A stretch of 64,000 nucleotides of DNA from Cymodocea nodosa (lineage: Eukaryota; Streptophyta; Magnoliopsida; Alismatales; Cymodoceaceae), in the NCBI GenBank assembly GCA_036874045.1, contig CM072347.1, forward strand, positions 7,318,501-7,382,500. Direction: 5' to 3'. Of the stretch, positions 1 to 9,326 are shown one piece after another. The number at the start of each line of letters is the position of its first letter. Within the stretch, counting starts at the first letter, position 1. The notes below the pieces were generated by a model, which worked only from the letters and a program-made list of their open reading frames with translations, was not told the DNA's origin and did no database searches. Position numbers and translations under genes: made by a program.

Positions 1-1003
1 TGATCTCCTCTTCAGCATACAGGCATCAACCCGAAGCCAAGGCTAAAAGCTTTACGATCTCCTGAAATATGAGTCGGCGCTTGGTGAAAATGTCTTCCCT
101 TCCCGCGACGTGATCACTCCTCACAGTGGTTGTTAGGCATTGTGTTTGGCTCAGAATCGACCCGACATCAAGCAAGTATCCTCACAAACCTTCGATGATT
201 GGTGATTATGGTGCTGATAACGATGGTTGGTGTGATACTTCAGAGAATCGCCGATACTGTCTGCAGAAAGCTTGGTGCTCCTCCTCTGTATACACTGGCC
301 GTCCATCGATCACACTCTTTCTTTTTTTCTTCTTTTCTTTTATATTTCTTTAGTGGTAACTACTTCTGCTTGAATGATCAGTTAGATTTCCTTCCTTCAG
401 ATCAACGGCGATGATTTCTTTCTCCCTACGCGATTGAATTCCTGCGTGATACGTGCGAACGTTGTTTTTCCTTCCAACTGTCTGTTCCTGCAATCGCTAT
501 AGTGGCATATTAGAAAATATATAGTCCGTGGAGTTACAGATAACTCAATGGACTTCTTTCATTGATTTAACTATAAAACACGTGCAAAAATAACAACTTA
601 AGTTTGTAACGCTAACCTAACGCGTTGCCTTAGTGTTCAATATAGCAACTCAACGCGTACAGTTATGCTAACTTAACGAGTTATAACTTAAGTAAATCTA
701 CCAGATCTCGACACGTGTCAGTAGTAGTTTAAACATAAAATAACATTTTGGAGAGTTACAGGTATAACTATCCGATGCTCAGATGCATTTTCGGATACTT
801 AAGAATTTCACAGCCTACAATTTACCAACAGTTCATAAATGTACTAAATTTACATTAATTCCCTAAAATTAAGCAAATTCTTCAATTAAAGCATATAACA
901 GTGCAATTATAACATAATGGCTTAATTCTCATATGATAAGCTAAATATTATGCAATTAACCATCATTTAACTGTTAATAATATGCACTTTTTCATTTTAA
1001 ATA
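1..1003 (-). repeat. 3' LTR of gypsy A (partial)
   Basis: Direct repeat of 14956-15958. It ends at ttttaaata, where the 5' copy has ttctaaaca, followed by the polypurine tract. The canonical CA end (TG in element sense) has mutated to TA. It contains the conserved TATA-like motif (minus strand, about 343-350), the 103-base U3 module at 581-683, and palindromes such as that near 523-552. The rest of the LTR lies before base 1. Confidence 0.9.
581..683 (-). repeat. U3 module shared with copia H LTR
   Basis: This 103-base stretch has about six mismatches by eye against 49847-49949 in the 3' LTR of copia H. It also occurs in the 5' LTR of A (about 15536-15640) and, more diverged, in the LTR of B (about 19955-20055). 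It is absent at the matching place in the LTR of E (about 43100-43130). It starts next to a CACGTG core and includes a CTTAAG and repeats of the form AACTTAACGAGTTA. Confidence 0.85.
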
Positions 1004-1016
1004 CTTCCCCCATACC
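1004..1016 (-). other. Polypurine tract of gypsy A (primary)
   Basis: On the minus strand this reads ggtatgggggaag and directly abuts the start of the 3' LTR, the position where plus-strand DNA synthesis is primed in LTR retrotransposons. A near copy lies at 2341-2355. Confidence 0.8.
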
Positions 1017-1289
1017 TAAATTTTGCTAGTCCCTTAGCTAACTAAGATCTAATTAATTGGTCTTTCAAAAAGTGCTAGAATTAATTCTTCCCCTTTTGTT
1101 TTTTTTTCTTCTGTTCAGCATAAACATATAATCTGTATGTTTCAGTAATGAACCTGCAAAGATATTTAGAATATATGTAAATTACATACAAAGTATATCA
1201 TCTTCATATAGGTGTTAATTATATTATCGTTTGTTCTTCTTTTCATCATTTGTAATCCTGAATTTTCCAATAAGTTTTTCTAGAAGAAA

Positions 1290-1483
1290 TTTCAACAACA
1301 TACGAATCAAAGTACAATCCAATTCCATCTGATTAAGACAAGTAGAATAAAGAATTGTATTTCCATTAAACAACTTCAAAAGTCAATTCCAGATTCATAT
1401 TTCAGCAATTCTAGATAACAGAAAATATACTCGATTCATAAGATATCTGTATTTCACAAAACACTTGTATCTTTTCAGAACAG

Positions 1484-1514
<31 letters not shown>

Positions 1515-2220
1515 ACTTTAAAAGTTAATTTGACAAGCTTGAATCATGCAATAGCTTTCTAATGTACCCATGTAACGAGCTTTCAGTCAACAATCCCAGA
1601 TCTGATCAAGATCTTAGGTTGCCAGATTTTCAAAGTCCTTTTTCAGGTCAACAATCCTTACATACCTATCTGCTCAAGTACAAAAGGCTTGTGATCAAAC
1701 AAGTCAATAAACTCTCAAGGTTTTTTTTTTCTTTTCTTTTTTTTTTCTTCTTCTTTTTTTTTTCTAAAAATAAATGCACACACAAAACAAAGCATTAATC
1801 ACATACTGTATATGCACGTATTTCATTAATACAGATGCAGTAAAACACCAATCTCATATAATCCTACTTCTATCATTTACTAAAAATATGAATCCATAAC
1901 AATAAGCTCATACTTTATCTGTAGTTTAATAAGATCTACACATAAATCATTCTACAAGTTCAATCAATCAAAGTAAATATATCTTTCATCATATGTGTTT
2001 CATTTAATCTAGAATTCACATCTCAGCTCCTTCAGGACTTCAGATAATTTTCTGATTAAGCATTAAATATTCTGATTTCATTTTAAAATCGAGAAACTGT
2101 TAAACTCATGAAATTCAGAAAAATCATAAGATACTATATCTAGATTTACATAAATAATAAATTCTATAGCATCTTCTATAGCCTTCTAAATATAACATTC
2201 AAGTAGTTTATAAAAATTTT
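1290..2220 (-). repeat. Non-coding segment shared with copia H
   Basis: Collinear by eye with about 53850-54700 of copia H, in the same orientation relative to both elements. The best part, 1561-1719, matches 54136-54293 with roughly 15 mismatches. Outside that core the match is weaker and broken by indels. It includes the (TA)n and T-run expansions specific to A. Function unknown; it lies between the last gene and the 3' LTR in A, and between pol and aORF in H. Confidence 0.75.
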
Positions 2221-2340
2221 ACAGTCTCAATTATCGGATAGTTACAGCAAATTCATAAAAATTTTCAATTTCCTCAAAACTTTGCAGTACCATTTTAATT
2301 CCTTTAATTAACAAACTTACATGACTGTTACTTTAATTAC

Positions 2341-2355
2341 CTCCCCCCCATACCT
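2341..2355 (-). other. Second polypurine-like tract in gypsy A
   Basis: It repeats the context of the primary tract: in both places the purine run is preceded on the minus strand by a gcaaaat...taggtatggggg pattern. Several plant gypsy lineages carry duplicated polypurine tracts. A tract this far (about 1.3 kb) from the LTR could prime secondary plus-strand synthesis, which is inference. Confidence 0.55.
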
Positions 2356-3029
2356 ACATTTTGCATTATCCTCAATGTAAAAAATTTGACAATAAGTACA
2401 GTAATTGTAGTAGGCATGAATAAAGTTTTGTTTGATTTAAAATTCAGGATAAGTAATTGGTTACATACCTTGTTCCATTTGTATCTCTTTCTGCATATTC
2501 TGATTTTTGATTCTGAAAAACTTTTCATTCCCAGATAAACACAGAATATAAAACAAAATAACATTTAACAAATATTAATAAATCAGTGTCTTGTGTGGAA
2601 CCCTGGCTCCTATGCCTTTGGTGGCTCACAAGCAAGCTAGTTGATTTCCCAGAACAGATATCAACAAACTGGATTGATATTTTGTTTTGTTTGTTTTTTT
2701 TTTAAAAAAAAAAATAAATGCAGAATACACACGTTAAACACACAAAATCACAGCTTAAGAACATGATTGAAAAGTAGAAACAAATGGAATAAATGTATCA
2801 GTCCAAGCAAACTTTTTAGGTATAGTTCTTCTTGCTATTAATTCTGTTTTAATGTAGTTCTTGTTCCTTTTTAATTTGTAAACATGCAATATATTATAAA
2901 TTAGAAATACGAGTGTATTACCATTAATGATATGTAATGCAAAAAGGGATCCTTTTTGGTTCTAGGGTAATGTAGCAATTTCTATTTCTACATCTATTTC
3001 AATATACTCCTCTTCCCACTTCCATTCAT

Positions 3030-3893
3030 TCATGTCTTCCTAATCCATATTTGAAATTTCATCAGTTCATCCCACCATCTTATCAGACATAAAGTAGGAT
3101 AATCTTCTTCATTATACCACATTCCTATTTGAATTTTATTAAATTTTTTAGATGGTGGTTTAGCTATTTCACTCGGTACAGGTAAAATTTCTATATAATC
3201 ATCATAACTGTCTATGCTCACTATGTATAAATCAGATCTATATGCTATTGATATCTCCGTGACTAAATTGATATAACCATCAAGTATGACATGTGTTTGG
3301 TTAATTAATGATTTATGTCCTAGATATATTATAATGTTTTCATTCCAAGATCTATTCAGAAAATTGTACACACTTAAGCGTAAATCTTCACCCCAATTTC
3401 CTGTAGGTCTCCAATAATATAATTTTTTAGGAATTGCAGAATTTTTATCAAAAAATATTAAAGCTGACCCACAATTTTCAGTTGGTGCTTCAAATATATT
3501 CGGTCTTCCTATATTACATTCTTCTCCTGTTATAGGATTTCTTATCAAAATCTCAGGTAATGATAAACTTGCATACCTTGGTCTTGTCTTGTATATGATT
3601 AATCCTTCATCTATCCCCATAATATGACTCATTCCTTCTAATGCATTAGGTGGAATTCCAGTAGTTTCTTCCATAGCCAGATATTCATGGGTATTTGAAC
3701 TACGATTAAATGACGTCCATATGCATCCATCTCTAATCTTAGTCATTTTTGCAGCTTGTAGTCCCTGAAAATATTTTTCTTCAATGCAGTCTTTAATTTC
3801 CTTTGATACACAACACATCCGGCACAGATCTTTAGCTGACAAGTTACTTAGTACTTCCCTTAGTGCATCCATTGGTAATTGCATCAATTCCAT
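3030..3893 (-). CDS. F-box protein carried inside gypsy A
   Basis: An intact 287-residue ORF with start and stop. Residues about 5-38 form an F-box (LPMDALREVLSNLSAKDLCR, then MCCVSKEIKDCI), the Skp1-binding domain of SCF ubiquitin ligases. The rest resembles the substrate-binding half of plant F-box proteins: an ILIRNPITGEE motif near residues 112-122, typical of F-box-associated beta-propeller regions, followed by FFDKNS and LYYWRPTG strands. The likely role is target recognition for ubiquitylation in cytosol or nucleus; the substrate is unknown. It lies between the gag module and the 3' LTR of A, in element sense, so it looks like captured host sequence. It has no stop or frameshift although the surrounding pol and aORF are broken. 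A splice-acceptor-like sequence lies just upstream. The alternative, an older host gene later enclosed by LTRs, is less likely because both LTRs belong to one element. Confidence 0.85.
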   Translation of the reverse strand: MELMQLPMDALREVLSNLSAKDLCRMCCVSKEIKDCIEEKYFQGLQAAKMTKIRDGCIWTSFNRSSNTHEYLAMEETTGIPPNALEGMSHIMGIDEGLIIYKTRPRYASLSLPEILIRNPITGEECNIGRPNIFEAPTENCGSALIFFDKNSAIPKKLYYWRPTGNWGEDLRLSVYNFLNRSWNENIIIYLGHKSLINQTHVILDGYINLVTEISIAYRSDLYIVSIDSYDDYIEILPVPSEIAKPPSKKFNKIQIGMWYNEEDYPTLCLIRWWDELMKFQIWIRKT

Positions 3894-3902
3894 TTGTTGA
3901 TT

Positions 3903-3925
3903 CTGTAAAATAAAAACAAAAATTT
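3903..3925 (-). promoter_or_regulatory. Candidate 3' splice site upstream of the F-box start
   Basis: The minus strand reads a T-rich tract ending in ttttacag at 3904-3903, ten bases before the F-box ATG. This fits a plant intron acceptor and would allow the F-box to be expressed from a spliced element transcript, as known for env-like ORFs of retroelements. The donor is not identified. Confidence 0.45.
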
Positions 3926-3954
3926 AGTAGAGACAAAAATTAACATAACTACTG

Positions 3955-4016
3955 CACACCCTCGTGGAGTTATGGCATAACTCAACGGACTAAGTTCGTT
4001 GAGTTAGAAATTAACT
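3955..4016. repeat. Palindrome cluster between F-box and gag module
   Basis: Two imperfect inverted repeats built on gagttatggcataactc and cgttgagttag...ttaactctacg. They belong to the same palindrome family found in the LTRs and in every other gene spacer of A. Confidence 0.65.
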
Positions 4017-4082
4017 CTACGATACTATTAACTTAAAATAAAAACATATATACATACAGATAGTTGCTTCAGATATGCTGCT

Positions 4083-5270
4083 TCATTCAGCTGCCCTCCT
4101 AGAAGAGGTATCAATTTCATTAACCGTTCTATTGACAGGATTAGGTACAGCTTGTATTGGCAATCCTCCAGTAGGTCTAACTTCCATTGGTTCCTTCTGT
4201 CTAAGTGGTATATTTCTATTCTGATTTTGATTTACAACATTTCCAAATATAAATTCTAGACGATTGTTTACTTGTTGGATTATCTTTTCTAATTTCTCTA
4301 TTCTAGCTCCTTGTTCAATTAATACTTCATAACTTATGTTCTTCTCATTTATATTTTCTCCTCCCTGGAAATTGTTGTTTCTCCAAGATAAATTCAGGTG
4401 ATTTCTCCAATTAGGATTATAAGAATTTCCCAAGTTATCTCTCTAGTTTCTAGCATAAATAATATCTAAGTCATTTATGTTTGTATTCTTTTCTGCTAGC
4501 TTTTGATTTAATGATAACTCTTCTATTTTCTTTGTTAATTCATTTAATTTCACCTCAAGCATAGTATTGGAATCTATTTCATGCATTCCTCTTGGCAATA
4601 ATCTTTTGTCTGTAATAACTTCAACCGAATTTTCCCACTGTGTAGTTCTTTTTGCAAAATTTTCTAAATATGCCCATGCTTCTTCACTACATAATTTTAA
4701 AAATCCATTTTGACCAGTAGATTCTAATAAAGATTTCATTGAAACATCTATGCCTTCATAAATTATGCCTATTAATTGTGCTTTACTCATTGCATGATGT
4801 GGACATTGAGTTAGTAAATCTTTAAATCTTTCAAAATATTTCCAAAATGATTCACCCTGTTTTTGGCTACACATTAATATTTCTTTCTTCTTTTTAATCG
4901 TTTGATGTGTTGGATAGTATTTTTCCAGAAAAACAGAGCAAAATTCAGTCCATGTAGAAATTAAATCAGGCGATAGAGTATATAACCATCTCTTAGCTGT
5001 ATCTTTTAAAGCAAAAGGGATATATCTAAGTTTAATAGCATCTATACTCATGTTTGGCATTCTCATCATTTGACAAACTTCGTTAAATTCTCTAAGGAAA
5101 TAATAGGCATCCTCTCTTTCTAATCCATGAAAATGTGGCAATTGACTAATATAATTAGATTTCAGTTCAAACCTATCTCCCTCAAAGTTTGGCAATCGAA
5201 TACATGAAGGTTCATCAATTAATTCAGGATACAGAATCTCTCCTAATGGTTTTTCTACTGGAGCAGCCAT
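4083..5270 (-). pseudogene. gag: Capsid-type gag module, placed downstream of pol in gypsy A
   Basis: One reading frame of 395 codons interrupted by a single TAG at about codon 276. Residues about 80-190 form a retrotransposon gag (capsid) domain: AKRWLYTLSP, W-EFCSVFLEKYYP and GESFWKYFERFKDLLTQCP are hallmark blocks of Athila-like gag. After the stop comes NSYNPNWRNHLNLSW, which in usual Athila gag lies just after the zinc knuckle. The knuckle itself is missing here and is found instead at the start of the pol frame (about 13930). Capsid would form the cytoplasmic virus-like particle. In known gypsy elements gag sits between the primer site and protease; here it follows integrase and aORF. 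Either the module was moved, or it is the remnant of a second gypsy insertion. No LTR or primer site was seen next to it. Confidence 0.82.
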
Positions 5271-6383
5271 CTCTACGTTCTCTTTTAAAGAAAGGTTAGC
5301 TACACCTCAAAGAATTTCGTTAAAGTTCAGTTCAGAAAATTTTTCAGTACTCCTCTACAATGAAAATTCCTAGGTAGGTGTTCTTACTAATCGTTTAGTG
5401 CTTAGAGAATGAGTCCATGTACTCATAAATAAATAGTAGAAGATTAATTACATACCAGTCTAAAGCTTTCCATTCTATAAATATTTGTTGTCGGATGAAG
5501 GTTGAATCAGCTGCTTCTCCTTCATGTTCCTCCAATGCTTTCTCCTTTCTCTTAAAAGTGTTGGTAACTCGTAAATAACATTCTATTTCATATATATACT
5601 GCGCATCCATAAAGTGAATAAATCTCGTTGCAAGAACGTGTCTTGCAACGTGCATCGTGGTTCCTATTTTAATGGGTACGTGTACCACTACTAATTTCAA
5701 ATTTTGGTAACCGCTAAACCGACGAAGTTTCGTTTGTGGTTAAAAGAATAACTGTTCTGCTTAATCCACGAACTAACCTCGTTGAGTTACAGATTACTCA
5801 ACAGAACACAGTCGGTTACTGTTGCTAACTCCACGGACTAACTTTATTGAGTTACAGATAACTCAACGGAGTGACCTGATATTATATTACTGACCTCGTG
5901 GAGTTACGGTTAACTCAACGGACTTACTTCATTGAGTTAACACTTGGCAACTTCTAAGTTTTACTCTCGTAAGTTTTCTATTCTGTTTTTTTTTTTTTTT
6001 TTTTCTTTGTTTTTCATTCTGCTAACTGTAATAAAGTTAAATCTATGTCATTAATGCCTCATTTTGATTAAAATATTTTTAAATCTGAACATTATATAAA
6101 GATTTAACTTGTAGGTCATTTTATGTTATGCAGAATTTACATTTTACCTTATAACATGCAGAAATTTTTAAGCAGTTATCCTGTCACTCAGCAAATTGTA
6201 AATCTGTTACATATTCATAAAGTTCCACAAATTACATAATATTCAATAAATTCCATTCATTTCACATCCAAATACGTCTGAAAATTGCATTTGAAAAATT
6301 ATATTCATTAATATGAATCAATTACATTACAAGTACATCATACAATTTCATACAATTTTACACAAATAGGCGAACAATACAAT
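5271..6383 (-). other. Spacer between gag module and aORF of gypsy A
   Basis: No convincing gene; an open frame of 101 codons at 5395-5700 has no recognisable motif. It holds palindromes at about 5770-5945 (for example attgagttacagataactcaac), a T-run at 5983-6004, and AT-rich sequence collinear with 63408-64000 of gypsy E, so it belongs to the family and is not private to A. A candidate splice acceptor (tttcattgtag) lies on the minus strand at about 5358-5368, upstream of gag. Confidence 0.65.
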
Positions 6384-8611
6384 TTAATCTTTCTGCCTAA
6401 GTTTATCTTCTTCCTTCTGGAGTTTTTCTAATTGCTGCTCTAATTGATTTATCCTCTCTACTGCTCCTGCAATTTCTCCAGAAGGTACACCTAATTCTGC
6501 AGCTACAAAATTTATGTATTCTTTCACTGAAATGGTTCTAGATTTGATCCTTTTTGATGTCCATTTAGTGAAATCAATACAATCCACCATCAGCAGTGGA
6601 ATCAAATCTCCATAAAATAATTTCTTCTTCACTGTTTTCAGCTTGGAGATAAAAACTGCAAACCAATTTATTTAGATCTTATTTACAACTGCATACGTGG
6701 CCCATTTGACAAATTGACTTAATTCTATGTCATGGCCCTGTCGTTGATAGACATTCTTAATCAGAATGTTAGCTACCATGTCTGCTTTACCATTTAAATG
6801 CTTCAATCTGTTTAATAATGGCACACCAGGATTGATAGCCAAACAATCCTTAATTTGCTGCTCAGTCCATTCAATTGTAGTGGTATCTTCCAAAATTTTT
6901 GTTCCTTCATTCTTTAAACCAAATATGTTGTGAAGAAGCTCTGGTGTTATCTGTACATCAGCTTCCTCCACGTTTGAAATTAATCCTCCTTCTCCTTCTC
7001 TTAAATTTGCATAGAAACAGGGCACTAAATTCTCATATACTGCATGCCCTCTTTCTTGAGATATAAATTGCAGTAGACCTTGGAATTCAAATAGATCTTT
7101 GATTTCTTGCATTCCATCCCAATTTACTGGTCTACTGTAAATAATATCGTAACCCCTTATTTCTTGGTATTTCGTATAAGCTTCTTGACTACAAAAATAT
7201 ACTTCATTCAAAATTGTTGTTTCAGTCGGATTAGGAAGGTGACTTTGTTGCTCTAGAGGGTTTTGCTCTTGCTCTTCCTCTAGTATAGGCTGCATTTGGA
7301 CATTCTCTTCAGATTCCTGAATTTTTGCTTTTGCTTCTGTCTGTGGTGGTGAGCCGGCAGATCTCTCCACTCTATCTTGAATTCTTTCCATAATTTGCTA
7401 AAGAGTTTCTTGCTCTTCAGTGGAATCTGTGAAATTATTTTTGTCCAAATGGCTTCTTTCAGCCTTTTCATTTTCTACTCTTTCTTCTTCCTCCTAACTA
7501 CCAATCTGTTCTGTTACTATTCTTTCTGATTCTGTAACAGATTGGGATGGAATCACGGGCAATTCAGTTTCTGCCCTAATTTCTGTTTCTTCTTGTATAG
7601 GCTGCAAACTAATTTCAGCCTGATTTTTTTCTTTTCTTTGCTCCTCCTGCTCCTCCTCAAATTCGGATAGCAAGTTAATAAAAATCTACTCCACAGGCCC
7701 TATAAAAATTGGTACTTCAGATTTAATTTCTTCATATTCAGGCACTTTTTCTTTTTCTTTCTTTTTTCTGATTAGTTGTGCTTGTTCTTCCTCTTCATCT
7801 TCTGAAATTAAATCTACAAAAATAGGTTCTGCAGGCCTTCGAACCACAGGCATTGGCTCTTCCTATTTAATTCTTCCAATAATTGCTGGTCTCGAAGGAC
7901 CAGCTTCAGCTTCTTTTGCAGCATCTCTAACAACAATTCTGGCAATAGCTTCTTGATGCTATTCCACTTTAATTTTATATTGGGATTTCAACTTTTTTGC
8001 AGCCCTCTTTTTATACAGTGCATCAAACACCAAGTGTGCTTTAGCCACTGCCAAATCTTCTGATTCTCCTTGGTTTTTCCAACTTGAACTAGTTCTGCAA
8101 ATTCTCTTATTTCTTCTTCAGTCGAAGGCTCCATCATTTCTGCTCGTGCCAATGGCTTAAATGGTGGAACTGAAGGTCCAGACTGCTGCTCCTCAGGAAC
8201 AGGTCTTTCAGCAATTGGTTCCTCCCGTTCTTCAGTTGCCTCTTCATTTTCTTTCCTTTCTTGCTCCCAGATCGCCCATTTAGCTTGTCTACAGATTCAT
8301 CTTTTGAACTAGAGCCGAGACTTACGCTGGATTAATTCTAGGGCAACTTCATTACTTGGCCTCATTTGTCTTTCCTTGCTTATAGCTATTTCTGTTGCTA
8401 TTCTGATTCGTGTTTCCATTATTTGAGGTATTTGTATATCCATATCTACTAAATCTCTTCTAAACTTGAAAAGTTCTGATTCTACATTCTGTATCTCTTT
8501 CTCTCTTGTCGTATTTCTGATCTTCTACCGCGTGTGCCACTCTTCTGATTCCTTCAGAAATTCTGATGTATCAACAACATCTTCCCAGAATTCAGGCGTC
8601 ATCTTCCTCAT
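6384..8611 (-). pseudogene. Post-integrase accessory ORF (aORF) of gypsy A
   Basis: About 740 codons from ATG at 8611, with several stops and frameshifts; the longest open part is 6672-7391. The N-terminal half is charged and Gln/Glu-rich. The C-terminal half is a globular domain with LFEFQGLL (about 7071-7094), FYANL, ITPELLHNIFGLKNEG, a YQRQGHDIELSQFVKWATYA block and KLFYGD (about 6608-6625). It ends in a coiled coil (INQLEQQLEKLQKEED). The pattern recalls the domain annotated in plant genomes as putative plant transposon protein (Pfam PF20167), an assignment from memory to be tested. No signal peptide or membrane segment is visible, so it is not an obvious envelope. The stop before the INWF block is CAA to TAA, intact in copy E. 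Homologues occur in gypsy E and in copias G and H. Function unknown. Confidence 0.85.
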
Positions 8612-8691
8612 CGTGGAGTTACACAACAGCACGGAATCGCTCTAATTTCTACTATTCTAGATTCTAAATAATTTGCCGGATAATGCCCCCA

Positions 8692-8715
8692 AAACCCTAG
8701 GTTTTAGTTTAAATA
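8692..8715 (-). promoter_or_regulatory. TATA-like box and telo-box upstream of aORF (A)
   Basis: On the minus strand tatttaaa (8715-8708) is followed by ctagggttt (8700-8692; AAACCCTAG on the plus strand), about 80 bases before the aORF ATG. Telo-boxes near start sites are typical of plant housekeeping and ribosomal-protein promoters. The same pair is kept in copy E at 61096-61119. Promoter function is inference. Confidence 0.5.
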
Positions 8716-8914
8716 AGCACTAAGTTTAGGCAGGTAATCGGGTCATTTCCCGAACCAACTATTACTATTTTATCCGCGGTCTTAGCTATAGTACTCCGAT
8801 GAGTTACAGGTAACTCAACAAACTAAGCTCGTTGACTAACTCAAGACTCAACGAACTCCCCGTACAAGCAAATATAATAATAATAATATTACAGAGAATA
8901 GTTTTTCTATTTTT

Positions 8915-9250
8915 TACAGGTTTAACCAATACTATGCTTCGGTCAGACCTAAATATTTTTTTTTTTTTTTTTTTTCTTTCGGTTGAACCGATACTATGTT
9001 TTGGTAAAACCAATATTTTTTTCTGAAAATTAATATACAATTTTTTTTCAGTTTAACCGATACTATGCTTCGGTCAGACCAAAATACTTTTTATTTTTTT
9101 ATTTTTCTTTCGATTGAACCGATACTATGTTTCGGTAAAACCAAAATTTTTTTTAATGTTCCGATCATACCGATGCTACGCTTCAGTCAGACCTAAATAT
9201 TTTTTAATTTTCTAGTCATACCGATGGATCTAGTCAGTTGAACCGCAACT
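8915..9250 (-). repeat. Degenerate tandem repeat between integrase and aORF
   Basis: Five to six units of about 50-70 bases, each with the core accgatactatg followed by either cttcggtcagacc or tttcggtaaaacc and a T-rich tail. The two types alternate. Part of the array survives in gypsy E at about 60827-60910, so it is a family trait. Role unknown. Confidence 0.75.
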
Positions 9251-9326
9251 ATTTTTATGTTTTATATGTATTTTTAATGTTTTTTTTTTTTAATATATAT
9301 ATATAAACATAAAAACTGATTTCTTA

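Larger units (their letters stand above)
1017..3029 (-). other. 3' untranslated region of gypsy A, gene-free
   Basis: No supportable gene; the small ORFs here are low-complexity or antisense. It contains a (TA)n microsatellite at about 1484-1511, T-rich runs at 1720-1765 and 2690-2705, a second polypurine-like tract at 2341-2355 (ggtatggggggagg on the minus strand), and the segment shared with copia H described separately. Confidence 0.75.

Noticed and set aside
126-414. Small plus-strand ORFs in the gypsy LTR, repeated at 15025-15521 and, in reverse, 43273-43557
   Set aside because: They are antisense to the element, lie in LTR sequence, differ in frame between copies and end in poly-Phe or poly-His from simple repeats. 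No sign of coding constraint.
1484-1511. (TA)n tract as a promoter TATA region
   Set aside because: A simple dinucleotide repeat absent from the matching segment of copia H; no gene follows in the needed direction.
3030-3893. F-box gene as an ordinary host gene between transposons
   Set aside because: It is bracketed by two LTRs of the same element in the right order and orientation, with gag and polypurine tract on either side. Recorded as cargo, with the alternative noted.
5395-5700. 101-codon minus-strand ORF before the gag module
   Set aside because: No motif, no helpful composition, and it overlaps spacer sequence; cannot be supported as a gene.
6384-8611. aORF as a retroviral envelope gene
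   Set aside because: Its position after pol fits the usual env-like label, but no signal peptide, membrane anchor or cleavage motif is visible, and the conserved part looks globular. Called an accessory ORF instead.
8804-9040. Minus-strand ORF in the integrase-aORF spacer
   Set aside because: Translation of the tandem repeat and T-runs; not conserved in frame in E.
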